A DNA stretch of 54,370 nucleotides from Lingula anatina (taxonomy: Eukaryota; Brachiopoda; Lingulata; Lingulida; Lingulidae), in assembly GCF_001039355.2 (NCBI RefSeq), contig NW_019775561.1:1-54370 (forward strand), read 5' to 3'. The position numbers and the translations under genes are program-made. The notes beneath the pieces are model-generated. The model was not told the origin of the DNA and ran no database searches. It worked only from the letters and a program-made list of their open reading frames with translations. Positions 45,701-54,370 of the stretch are shown here, in pieces (position 1 is the stretch's first letter; each line of letters starts with the position of its first letter).

Positions 45701-48248
45701 GGGTGCAATTCTGCAAGAAATGTCAATGTGAATTATCTATACAATAAATGAAGACGGACAGGTGTGGCGTGGGTCAAGAGTTCCGCTACTACAACGTCGT
45801 GGTGAAATTCTTAATAAATACCTGTTCATTGATTAAAATACCTTGACGGAAGAAATGCGTAGTTGGAAAGTGTGACGTATTGCTATTTTGTGGGATTTGA
45901 TGATAGCAACAAAGATTGGAGTCTTTGAAGCAAATATACTCATTCGTTAACCAACCTCGGTCTTCAAAATAGCAATAACTCAAATCCCTTAATACATATA
46001 AATCAGAATTCAGAAAACAGAGGTTAAATATTGATTAAAGTGCATTTGAAAACGGTCAAATGCACTTAACCTGATACATGTACTTTGGATATTCAATAAG
46101 ACAAAGGGGTAGGAACTTCCATGATATTCTTTCTATGTTTTGCGATGCCGGCTTGTATGCAAGCAAAATCAACTTACTGAGTACAACTTCGCTCCAGGGA
46201 GAGCTCCGCAAACAGAAGCGCACTCTTGTCCTCGCGACCATCGGCAACGGACATGGTCACCATCAGCGTCGGTGACAGGAATATCCAAGTTGAACGGGCA
46301 TCCGGCTTGCACTCTTAAATAATTACATGGCTTAATCTTCCACAAGCGAGTTCATCATTGACAAAAAATGTGGTCCCTATCACCACAACATGCTACCATT
46401 GGATGTTTAAAGTTTATTCTACAATCTGAAACTTATTTGTGTCCTCATATAACAAATCTAGCAGTACATAATGTTTTGTTTCAATTTGATAAAGAAAGGT
46501 GGTAAAATAGTGACAGCAAGAAAATGGCAAAACCTCAAAATTGGCATATAATTATACTGAAACAGTTGATATTCGATTTCTAAAAGCAGTTCTGAATATC
46601 AATGAATTCGATGTTTTGAACTCCAGCGAATTCTGGATATTACGGCTTGATACTCGGTAGGGACAAAAAACAAGTATGTAACTGCCAGTGATATAATAAA
46701 AAAAAACAACTTGCCTGTAGAAGGGTTGACTCAATGTGGCTGGACTGGCATTAGGGTTGCCTGTGTCATTGCGGACATTGGTCTGTACGCTCCAAAAACT
46801 GCTACCTTTGCCATTATCCAAAGCGATCCAAGCACTCCCTCTAAAACTGTTCACGTATAATGTTTTTAATAATTGAAGCTGTGTGGGCAACGTTTTAACG
46901 TCTTCCAAAGCAAACTCAAAGACAATGTTAATCTTAATTTTAATGCCCAAGTTACAATTTATTGTTGACTAACATTCGACATTTTTGATTAAGGGATTGG
47001 ATGTAAAAGCGTGGGAAGAGTTGATGTTGCGTGATCATCTTATTCCATACTGCTGGAACGATTTTTAAAGAAGAAGTTCTAACATATCTGTTCAAAATAC
47101 ATTTTAAAATACAAAAATATATCAAGGAATATTGACATTTAATTTAACCGTACCCGACCAAAAACCTTCCGGGGTTCGAAAATGTATAGTTGAAAGTCTC
47201 TTCCCCTTGTTCCCAGTCTTCGCTCGCGCTCACTCCTGTCACAGTGTAACCGTGGTCGTGTACAGGTAACTGTGTTAAGCACCCTGCAGGTCAAAGGTTT
47301 AAGTTTTTTGCGTAATTTATTACATGGTGATTTTGTCAACAGATATGAATATGATGTACCTTGATGACAAAGGGGGAAAGATAATTTAATTTCCAGTAAA
47401 ATGAATACTCTGCTATTTAAGGTCTAATGAATATTGTGTGCTCTCTAAAATGAATCTTTGCTTATCATTAACACTTCCTAGTCTGATACCGACATTGTAA
47501 CTACCTCTTTAATTTCAAAGTGATCGTCTCAAGCAGAACTTACTTCACCTTTTTTGCGATTAAAAATATCATTCGTTTTCAACGTCAAGTAATAATAACA
47601 CTAGCACTAATAACAAATAATGATGCCATTATAAATAAATACATTGTAAAAGAAGCGTAATACTAGTGTTGCTTTGACTGCAATATATTCTTCCTTAGTA
47701 TTCTTCAATGGACGACATGATGCAACGACACGAGAGTTGTTATCCATACAAACATACATGAACAAATACACATACATAATTGTCGCAGGCCAGATCCCAA
47801 TCTAGTCCAGTTTTTAGGCCAGATCCTAACTGAGTCTTTGTATTGTTAATAGCATAATGAGCATGTTAATTGGCCAAGTAATTTACAGGTGAGCTGCCAG
47901 TTTGTTTGTATGGCGTGCGTAATTAAATAGAGGATATGATAGATCAGGTGTGGCAATGAGAAAAATATGTATTCATCTAGATCTGTTATGCTGTTAACAA
48001 TCTGCACATTGTTGGGATCTGGCCTAGGCCAGTTTATAACTAGACTAGATTGGGATATGGCCTGTGACTATACATTCTCGTAGTCGAACAATTACAGGTA
48101 TCTACCTAAAGATGCACACTCTCCTACCTGATAAACACTTCCATTCTCCATTACCATCAGAACCTCTTTGTCCTATGCTATGAACCGAACAATTGGATCC
48201 ACAGGGACCATTATACAGTCTCCATGCTGTCCGGTAGCGGAAAATTAC
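40046..48248 (-). CDS. Single-pass membrane protein with DADGD/RCRW extracellular module, 11 exons (N-terminus missing)
   Basis: Eleven exons join in consistent phase to 534 codons plus stop. The extracellular part reads VIFRYRTAWRLYNGPC, GYTVTGVSASEDWEQGEETF, GSAWIALDNGKGSSFWSVQ, then FNLDIPVTDADGDHVRCRW with ECASVCGALPG, ITIEDF, PLSSIPLQFLM, GPAGMKVL and YVDVYWTPSSDQTGEVIICY. I know this module order from uncharacterised mollusc and brachiopod surface proteins. After a Ser/Thr stretch (residues 345-361) comes one membrane helix (WYFALIAVAALCLLTTCCVA, about 376-397), then a basic stop and a 130-aa proline-rich cytoplasmic tail with PPPNY (a PPxY WW-domain ligand) and APPYDD. So it is probably a type I receptor-like protein. 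The signal-peptide exon, upstream of 48248, was not found; a transposon lies just there (48558-50017). Confidence 0.85.
41250..41385 (-). CDS. Membrane protein exon j (transmembrane helix)
   Basis: Acceptor tttatttcag, donor gtaagt. Encodes KITNRRGGHSPGFK, the hydrophobic helix WYFALIAVAALCLLTTCCVA and CCWKKHKPM. Confidence 0.87.
41753..41990. mobile_element. Inverted-repeat element M2, copy 2 (238 bp)
   Basis: Ends CAGGCCTACCCAACTACCAT and, inverted, GTAGTTGGGTAGGCCTG, with internal CAAAATTTGTTC and GGGGTATGATACT blocks shared with 24955-25501. It lies in the intron between exons i and j. Target duplication not clear. Confidence 0.75.
42087..42134 (-). CDS. Membrane protein exon i (48 nt, Ser/Thr stalk)
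   Basis: Acceptor ttcatttcag, donor gtatgt. Encodes ESSTVSGANFTTAQTT, a likely glycosylated stalk. Confidence 0.72.
42438..42605. repeat. Two tandem copies of an 84-bp unit
   Basis: GTCTACATTAAATTTGGTAA at 42438 recurs at 42522; the two 84-base units are nearly identical. In the intron between exons h and i. Confidence 0.93.
42700..42774. repeat. (AAT)n(ATT)n palindromic microsatellite
   Basis: AAT units turn directly into ATT units, so the tract can fold into a near-perfect hairpin. Intron between exons h and i. Confidence 0.92.
43185..43225 (-). CDS. Membrane protein exon h (41 nt)
   Basis: Acceptor atttttcag, donor gtaaat. Encodes KSSDSVCDTIKIN. Very short, but it joins its neighbours in phase. 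Confidence 0.75.
43483..43732. mobile_element. MITE family M3 (Harbinger-type), copy 1
   Basis: About 250 bases; ends GACTGAGTTTCCATACCTAG and, inverted, GGTCTGGGAATGGCCCC, with AGATCGATC blocks inside each end. It joins copy 2 through a shared TAA. Confidence 0.7.
43736..43982. mobile_element. MITE family M3, copy 2, next to a splice donor
   Basis: 247 bases with ends GACTGGGTTCCCATG and TGTGGGAATGGTCCC, flanked by TAA on both sides (43733-43735, 43983-43985), a PIF/Harbinger-type 3-bp target. The inner arms (CTCACTAAATTGCTATCAAC) are strongly inverted. It lies in the intron just after exon g. Confidence 0.8.
43997..44152 (-). CDS. Membrane protein exon g (WTP module)
   Basis: Acceptor atgctatag, donor gtaatc. 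Encodes ITEIKAFGPAGMKVLPLGTL, then YVDVYWTPSSDQTGEVIICY and QAKDSAG. A MITE ends 12 bases from its donor. Confidence 0.87.
44703..44866 (-). CDS. Membrane protein exon f
   Basis: Acceptor tgtattgcag, donor CC|gtatgt (chosen because only this donor keeps frame with the next exon). Encodes FLMKIQNTGR, then PSILNAGHNSEPLPLDFGST. Confidence 0.82.
45167..45366. mobile_element. MITE family M3, copy 3
   Basis: 200 bases with ends GACTGCATTCCCACAGAT and, inverted, ATCTGTGGGAATGCAGTC, flanked by TTA (45164-45166, 45367-45369). The clear ends and TTA target define the family. Intron between exons e and f. Confidence 0.87.
45555..45710 (-). CDS. Membrane protein exon e
   Basis: Acceptor tttcttgcag, donor gtgcgt, phase 0 at both ends. 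Encodes CTLDIPLIAGSN, WLAAAITIEDFPV and TPLSSIPLQ. Confidence 0.88.
46178..46313 (-). CDS. Membrane protein exon d (DADGD/RCRW)
   Basis: Acceptor ttatttaag, donor gtaagt. Encodes GCPFNLDIPVTDADGDHVRC followed by RWSRGQECASVCGALPG, the family's most recognisable stretch. Confidence 0.88.
46715..46846 (-). CDS. Membrane protein exon c (GC donor)
   Basis: Acceptor cgtgaacag, donor CTACAG|gcaagt. Encodes FRGSAWIALDNGKGSSFWSV and TNVRNDTGNPNASPATLSQP. The only donor fitting the phase and the family alignment is GC, a GC-AG intron. Confidence 0.82.
47154..47283 (-). CDS. Membrane protein exon b
   Basis: Acceptor gacctgcag, donor gtacgg. Encodes GCLTQLPVHDHGYTVTGVSA and SEDWEQGEETFNYTFSNPG. Confidence 0.82.
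47782..48068. mobile_element. MITE-like element with GTCGCAGGCCAGATCCCAAT ends
   Basis: The left end GTCGCAGGCCAGATCCCAAT recurs inverted on the right as ATTGGGATATGGCCTGTGAC, each next to CTAGTC/GACTAG. 287 bases, non-coding, in the intron between exons a and b. Confidence 0.75.
48128..48248 (-). CDS. Membrane protein exon a (first found)
   Basis: Acceptor tggctttag, donor gtagga. Encodes VIFRYRTAWRLYNGPCGSNC and GNGEWKCLS. Phase 0 in, so at least one more coding exon must lie upstream. Confidence 0.8.
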
Positions 48249-48557
48249 CTAAAGCCAGATGTAAACCGGTGATTTCATGTACCAAACAATATTTTTGAAT
48301 CTGATAGGACCATTTTATGATAAATGTTCTCTCTTTATTTTCAGGCTTTTTATGGCGGAACCTTTCTGCACTTGCTTTGCATTGAGTTTCAAGATACAAC
48401 CGACAATATTAAAATCTACAGAAAATATTAAATCAAAACGTTCATTGGTAATATGCCAACCTTAATTTGTATTTCTAAATCCAATCGGTTTGTCAAGACT
48501 AAACCTCATATGCTCTCTGTGATACCACGCCCAAAAAACCCACATTAGGTTATTATA
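48249..48557. other. Upstream of membrane-protein exon a
   Basis: No exon could be identified between exon a and the Tc1 element, although a signal-peptide exon is expected somewhere upstream. Confidence 0.4.
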
Positions 48558-50017
48558 CAACATTGGTCAAAAAGGTTGTCCCACCCCCGGTTTCATGTGC
48601 TTTTATTTATAAATCATCACACCACAGGAGTTAATTACTATGAATGGTCATTTCCACGGAGGTAAAGAAATGCCCATTAAAGTAAATCGGCACCACCAAA
48701 TGTCACTAAATTTACACACATTTAGCATTAGGGTGTGCTCGTTAAAAGTCACGTGTTTATTAGCGTGTGTGTTTACTGTGTACTGTAATTATCTCCTGTA
48801 GACTTCGCCATTGGCTTCAACAAGGGTAACAATTCTGTTTTGTGGGATATTGCCCCATATTTCCTTAAAAGATTGACGGAATTGGTCCGGGCTATTTGGA
48901 GTTTGGTTCTCCTCTGGAATGCACACTTCAATTTATGACACGGGTGTTCCGTAGGATTATTATCTGGATTCAAAGATGGTTTCTCCAGCCTTAGTGTTTC
49001 TGCAACTAATCACTCACCACATGAGAATTGTGAGCAAGTGTGCTGTCATGATGAAGCCCGGATCACCCCCGAAGTCCCCTTTTGCAGATGGAATGAGGTA
49101 TCAGTTGAGAATGATAGGTTCAGTGACCCCTTAACTGCCAGAACTTGGTCAACCATCACTAGGAACAAGTTGGTTTTGCTAAAGAATCAAGGTATTTCTT
49201 GTATGCCTTCGATGGTCAAATTAGGGCCCGAAGACATGTTGCAGAATGCCTTTTGGTAGTTTTGTGCAGGATAATATTGCCTGAGGTGTCAGGTCAGTCC
49301 ACGTTTGGAAAGAATTCCAAGCCCGATTCTGGGGCAATTCACTGAAACATTCTCAACAAATATCTCACTCCATTTGCAAGAGGAATACTGCAGGCGCCAT
49401 TGTGGAAATGCATGTGCTCACAACTCGTCTGCTGAGTGATTTGTTGCAGAAACCCAATGCTCAGCTGCAGAGGATAGAGCAACCACTTTTAAGCCATGTT
49501 TTTAACCTTACTAAACATCTGTGGCATGGAATGAAGTGTGCAATACAAAGGAGACCAACCCCTCCAAGCTCTTTAGGAAACATGGGACAATATTCAACAA
49601 AACAGAATTGCTACTCTTGTTGAAGGCAGGCCGCGTCACCTACAGGAGGTAATTACAGTACGCGGTAAATACAAACGCCTTTAGACAAAGAGCCTTTAAC
49701 GAGCACAGTCTAATGCTTAATGTGTGTAAATTTGGTGACATTTGGTGGTGTCATTTCAATTTAATGGACATCTCTTTACCTCTGTGAAAACCGTAGTGAA
49801 ACGTCAGATTTGAGGGGGTACATGTAATAAATGTGAATAAATGGTATTAAATATTAATATCTTCACCGCTAGTTTGTATTTTCTGTATTACTACTCATGT
49901 TAGTAATGGTATCTAGAAGGAAAATCAATATTCATAACAATCTTCACTTGTGATGTGATCATTTATAAATAAAAGCACATGATACTGAAGGTGGGACAAC
50001 CTTTTTGACCAATGTTG
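48558..50017. mobile_element. Palindromic (fold-back) Tc1-type element, 1460 bp
   Basis: Ends CAACATTGGTCAAAAAGGTT and its complement AACCTTTTTGACCAATGTTG, with TA at both borders (48556-48557, 50018-50019). The similarity continues inward for several hundred bases, and each arm carries the C-terminus of a Tc1 transposase pointing outward: left, minus strand 48973-48773 (NPTEHPCHKLKCAFQRR, ending DNYSTQ); right, plus strand 49402-49623 (HLWHGMKCAIQRRPTPPSS). Both are broken. No complete transposase, so it is non-autonomous. Confidence 0.87.
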
Positions 50018-50429
50018 TATGGTGCAAAATTAAAGATGAAATGAAATCCAGTCAATCCATCCAGGATTATCTCAAATAAGAGTTTTCAGGTCTCCGTTAA
50101 ATTGTCACGGGTGTCCACGATTTTAGGTTCGTTGAAAAAGGGTTCCATTCACGAACTTGTAGAGCGAGGTAGTCATAGATTAGTAAATTTGCTTTAGGTC
50201 AATTGTGTTAATAATAACTGATCAAATGGCCACGAGTTAAGATTTGGAGTATGATGTTAAACTAAGTTCAATAAGTAAGGGGGTATTATTGAGGAAAATG
50301 AAAAATTGCTATAGAAAAGATCCGTAACTCTTTCAGGGTGCCAGTGAAACTTCACTAGGTTTGCAGGATAAGGGTATTGTAATCCTTACTTATCATTCAG
50401 ACACCGAAAATGAGATGTTCCCTGCATCT

Positions 50430-50990
50430 AATTATTCAATAATGCATCTTTTTGTGCTAATTTAAAACAATAAAATTGTTCGCAAATACAAAATATTGGC
50501 GTTTTAGGTGAGATAGCTACAAAGAAAGCAAACTTTCTAGAAAAAAACAGGGACTAAATTTAAATGTAGAAATGGATCCATTAACCATTGGTAAGAATGG
50601 GAAAAGTGTTGTTTACCTCAGGAAAATTATTTTTTGGTCAAAATGAACAGTAGTTATCCCTTTAAACAAATGCATTATTTTGCTTTATCAACGATTAAAT
50701 CGAAACCCAGGTTTTTACGAAGAAGCGCCGGGAGGGTTTTGGAGTACTAAATGGTGTAATTAAATCGGCGTTGAAATGATGATCGTGGGTGCTCAGGTAA
50801 AACAAATTTGATTTTTCAACTTTTACCCCCAAATTTCAATTATGAAATCACCCATAAGATGATTTATGTGTAAATGTTAATTAATTTACAGGTAGTCACT
50901 GAACACTGAATAGTTATTCATTGCCCTAAAATGTATGTAAGACAGTAGATAAGGTGTTTTTGGCAAAGGGTAACAATTGCCTTTAGAGGA
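50430..50990 (+). repeat. Dispersed repeat family R2, longest copy
   Basis: Shares ATGCATCTTTTTGTGCTAATT and TGTTAATTAATTTACAGG-type blocks with 7240-7550, and GGAGTACTAAATGGTG and GGTGCTCAGGTAAA blocks with the reverse complement of 26760-26960. Interspersed, diverged, no coding capacity. Confidence 0.6.
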
Positions 50991-51563
50991 GCACTGATTA
51001 ACACGTCTGTAGACACGTTTATCTTATATAAATCAACATGTTCATTTTTTTAAATGCATTTTTACCTAGAAATAAGGTTAATGATTAACCACCTTGCATT
51101 ACATTTGCTCTGAAATGTGGAGAAAACACATTAGATAAAAAGAGAAACAAAAACCGCACCACAGTACAATTATCAATTTTTTCCTGTTGTGATAAACATA
51201 GCTTCTATACCAGCCTTAGCGCCACTAATATGTTGTTATCCATATGACGTTTTTTAACATTAGCAGAAAAAATTATTTTGGTTTTACTACTTTTCTCTAC
51301 TCTTTGGACCGTAAGATAATTAGCGCCGTTTTCATTGTTGTTTTTATTATTACACATGGATAATTGTTTTATTGTTGCATGGTAATTTTTTCACGAAAAT
51401 TAATACAGGACATTTACAACACAATAAGAGACAAATACACCTTCCACACACTATTCACACACTGCACATAAAGTTCTTACAAATGTTGATTAAACATACA
51501 TTTAGAATTTTTTAAATAAAAGAATCTTAGTAGGCCTAGGCTACGATAAATGTTCTTTTCTAT
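50991..51563. other. No gene seen; probably 3' end of the LINE remnant
   Basis: AT-rich. Likely includes the 3' UTR of the minus-strand LINE, whose end cannot be fixed. No poly-A tail recognised. Confidence 0.35.
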
Positions 51564-52910
51564 TCATATCAATATTTTTTCTATACTGTCCCGTTTTTTT
51601 CTTAGATTATCTGCCTTTTGAGGACCCAGTAGGTATAAAGATTGAAAATCTATTTTCTTTTGCTGTTCCAAATACTTTTTGAAGGCATTCCAAAGAGGTG
51701 TAATTTTATTCTGTCTACATAGAGTGAAATATTTCTTTATATAGAGAAGTAGTAGATTAATACCTAAGAGAGGGCTGTCGTCCAGGATTCCAAATATAAA
51801 CAGGAACGGTTGTTGTTGTAATTCAACAGAGTACTGTGTGCGTAGGTTCTGAATGAGACAAGTCCAAATAGCTTGAACATATGTACAGTCCCAGAAAATA
51901 TGCAATAAAGTTTCTTTTGGGTCATTACAGAAAGTGCATCGCTCAATGTCTAACATATTATATTTAAAAAGCATCGAATTCGTGAAATAAATTCTATGTA
52001 AAATTCTAAATCGCAATATGAGAAGTTTATGATCATTTGTTTCTCGAAAGAGCTGCATGAACTAGCTTCCACTTTTCACTTGGAAAATCAATGTTCAGCT
52101 TTTCCCTCCACTTATCATGGATGTTAAAAGGCATTGCTTCCTTATCTGAAATAAATTTCGGGTAAAAAAATTTCGTTAATTTGTTTTTCGATTTTAATAA
52201 TACGAGATTTTTATTTGTTATTGCTGCAAGGTTCTTTTGATACCCTCTTATAATAGTTTTCCAGGCAGAAGGTAAAGCGCTGATGACGCCTTGATAGTCA
52301 AGGAAATTACGATCTATATTATTATCATCACAAAAAACGTCTAGACTTTTTACTGAACCAGTATTATCAATCAGGTCATTAACGTAAAGCACACCTTTTC
52401 CAAACCATGGTTTATAGAAGATCATCTTGTTACTGATCTTAATATGATCATTTCCCCATAAAGGTTGTGCTAGGATATCATCCGGAGAAGTAGTAGAAAA
52501 TTCTTGCACAGAAGCCCATATTACCAAAATCTCTTTCCAGAAAGTATTTAGTATATTAATATTACGTATAGACTGTAGGCCCTTCAATGAAAGTAGCAAT
52601 ACGTCAATTCCCCCGATTTCCGCAATCTCATCCATCAAAAGAGTTTTCCACTAAGAACAATTATGTGGATTTACCAATTTCTTTAGCCATATCAATTTAA
52701 GAGCTTAACAGAAGGATTTCACCTCGGGGACCTTTAATCCACCGTTTTAATAAGAATTAATTATAACATTTCTCTTAACTTTATCTATTTTACTGTTCCA
52801 GATAAAGCGATAAAAAACTCGCTCCAATTCTTTAAAGAAATGATCAGCAGGCATTGGAAGGACAGTTAATATTTGGATGATGGTAGGGAGTGTTGCATGG
52901 TAAAATTGAT
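51564..52910 (-). pseudogene. LINE (L1/Tx1-like) ORF2 C-terminal remnant
   Basis: Reading the minus strand: LPMPADHFFKELERVFYRFI, then NGGLKVPEVKSFC and ALKLIWLKKL with internal stops, then a 201-codon ORF (52638-52033: PLWGNDHIKISNKMIFYKPW, ALPSAWKTIIRGY, KWKLVHAALSRN), and after a frameshift a 164-codon ORF (52058-51564) with the zinc-knuckle-like CTFCNDPKETLLHIFWDC. This is the post-catalytic thumb and C-terminal part of a non-LTR retrotransposon RT of the L1/Tx1 type. The catalytic domain is missing (5' truncation, usual for LINEs), and at least three stops plus one frameshift make it dead. Confidence 0.87.
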
Positions 52911-53552
52911 TATGATATTAGAAAACACGTTCTTTGTTCCTGTCTAATACAACATCCAGTCCCATATCTAAACAGCTTACTAATCGATATCCTCGTATAT
53001 AGCCTAACGTGACTCATTTGAACGACACGAAGTACGAGAACAAAAGAAGTACAAGTAGATTCCATGACAAACTCGGAAGGTAAGAATTATTCTTTTTTAA
53101 AAAATGCCAGTTTTATTTAAAAGTCTGTGTTTTTGAAAATTGTGGGGTCGTTTTAAAGTAACCAACAACAACATTTGGCAAAATATAATTTGTGTTTTTC
53201 TTAATAATTAAAAGCATATGAATGTCTTCTTTCCTAGATCAAAACTCTTTGTCATGGGATGCAGTAACTTACAATATCATAAACCGAAAGCAACATTTTC
53301 TGATTTAACACAAATTATACTTACGATTACATGTTTGCCTTTTCTATTTTGTTTGTTTCCATATGACTATGCCTTCCACGATGTTTTGTTCAAGCACCTT
53401 TTTTTTTTGGGGGGGGGGGGGCTTTTTTTGTGAAATCTGAAAATAAAGAAATTTGATTAAAGAATACAATGGATATGTAAGCAAAGAATATCAAATTGTC
53501 TTTTCATTTTACATATGTATATTATATTTTTATATCCCATAGCGAGACAAAA
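52911..53552. other. 5' flank of copy D
   Basis: Sequence from about 53280 to 53520 resembles 6110-6350 upstream of copy B (CAACATTTTCTGATTTAACA, TTGTGAAATCTGAA, AAAGAATATCAAAT). A donor-like GGAAGgtaagaat at about 53080 could end a lost upstream exon. Confidence 0.5.
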
Positions 53553-53869
53553 ATGCAGAGTACTAACAAATATAAAACACAGATTGAAGACAAAGACATT
53601 TGCTCAACAAAGGAAATAGCGCCCGCACCTTGTGACGAGTCAGATGTGAGTCATCAGAAAGATGAGAAGTCCCTCCTCGTCCTGCGATCAAAGTTAAACG
53701 AGGTTTTATTGCGCCAGGAAAACTAAAGACGATTTGTTTGGAAATTGAAAATTCCCTCGGCGGACCTCTTCGCTGGACACAGAAAGAATACACGGAAAAC
53801 GTGTAGAGATACCTCTCAAACAAGGAAGGAGAGAGTTACATTGACGTAGCTTTCATGTCGTTGAATTGA
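53553..53869 (+). pseudogene. Small-protein family copy D, frameshifted pseudogene
   Basis: Starts like copy B (MQSTNKYKTQIEDKDI, then SLLVLRSKLNEVLLRQE), then a deletion of about 13 bases relative to copy B, inside the RQEETLVKLK codons, shifts the frame and stops it. The rest is still readable in the other frame (ICLEIENSLGGPLRW), with a further TAG at the position of copy B's VTKY, and ends at the same L-N-stop. Flanks on both sides match copy B, so D arose by segmental duplication and then died. Confidence 0.8.
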
Positions 53870-54370
53870 CTGGATGATATATACGCTTTATAAGAAAACT
53901 GGCCAAATATCTGTGCAATATGTAGTTCAAAGGGAGACCAAAGATTACTAATTCGTATTACAATAATAACAAAGGACCTTGAGCTGCCAAAAAAGGTGAC
54001 TGCGTTCATTCCTATTCCTCGAGAAAATGGAAAATTCAAAGTCAGTAACAGTTTATGGGGATTGGTTAATTTCACAACATATTTTAATTTATGTAGCCAA
54101 ATGTTAACAAGCACAACGAAGCTCTGTTTTTGCTCCAAAGTAAATAAGAAAAGTCCATATGATTGATAATTGTCATTTATTAATGACGAAGCTAATAAAA
54201 TACGTAGTTACAAAACTGGGGAGATAATATAACATCTCCCCAACTATATAAGTGCCATAATATAAAATTAATAAAGTGTAATAAGTGTAACCAAATTAAT
54301 GAAGAAAATTATAAGTAATAACAACAGCTTAAGGAGCAAAAAGTTGGCACAAATAAAAATAAAAAGGCCA
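53870..54370. other. 3' flank of copy D
   Basis: The first 150 bases parallel the 3' flank of copy B (AAACTGGCCAAATATCTGTG, TGAGCTGCCAAAAAAGGTG). The remainder is AT-rich with nothing recognisable. Confidence 0.5.

Noticed and set aside
49038-49259. 73-aa ORF in the middle of the palindromic Tc1 element as an independent gene
   Set aside because: It lies inside the transposon between the two arms and shows no domain; more likely degraded element sequence.
1-54370. CRISPR arrays, rRNA genes, bacterial operons or promoters
   Set aside because: Nothing of this kind is present. The tandem repeats are satellites without spacers, and the gene structure is eukaryotic.

Overview
The window is eukaryotic nuclear DNA from an AT-rich, intron-rich, repeat-dense genome. 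Coding exons are short with GT-AG junctions, there are no operons, and transposon debris and microsatellites dominate. The gene content suggests a marine invertebrate, most likely a lophotrochozoan (mollusc or brachiopod type): a laccase-type multicopper oxidase with a hydrophobic tail, a membrane protein with the DADGD/RCRW extracellular module that I know from mollusc, brachiopod and amphioxus gene sets, and Penelope, Tc1, PIF/Harbinger and LINE remnants. The species cannot be fixed from this sequence alone. Layout, left to right. 1-9000: two members of an unrecognised small-protein family (copy A, two exons, 1320-2133; copy B, 6372-6692) on the plus strand, with a decayed Penelope-like element (2745-3968, minus) between them. 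9356-9705: the first coding exon of an SLC43-type transporter (minus) whose other exons I could not find. 10465-11121: a 657-bp CA-rich microsatellite. 11755-20367: a complete multicopper oxidase gene on the minus strand, rebuilt as 13 exons with consistent reading phase (785 aa), all copper ligands present and several MITEs in its introns. 20930-25500: dispersed repeats, two unidentified minus-strand ORFs (21855-23237), a decayed gene-end fragment (24379-24609) and a 547-bp inverted-repeat element. 25815-26593: family copy C (two exons). 27250-39300: tandem repeats, a Tc1/mariner remnant, a PIF/Harbinger element with its target-site duplication, a tRNA-like SINE candidate, a degenerate 15-16-bp minisatellite, and long stretches with no gene I can support. 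40046-48248: a single-pass membrane protein gene (minus), rebuilt as 11 exons (534 aa, N-terminus missing), including one GC-AG intron. 48558-50017: a palindromic Tc1 element. 51564-52910: a LINE ORF2 C-terminal remnant. 53553-53869: family copy D, a frameshifted pseudogene. The two long genes look independent: one is a secreted or surface-anchored oxidase, the other a surface receptor-like protein with a proline-rich PPxY tail. The most novel item is the small-protein family A-D, with its shared core LRSKLNE..LRQEETLV.LK...IEN.LGG.LRW; I do not recognise it as a named family. The exon models are my own hand translations and splice-phase bookkeeping; no database search was possible.
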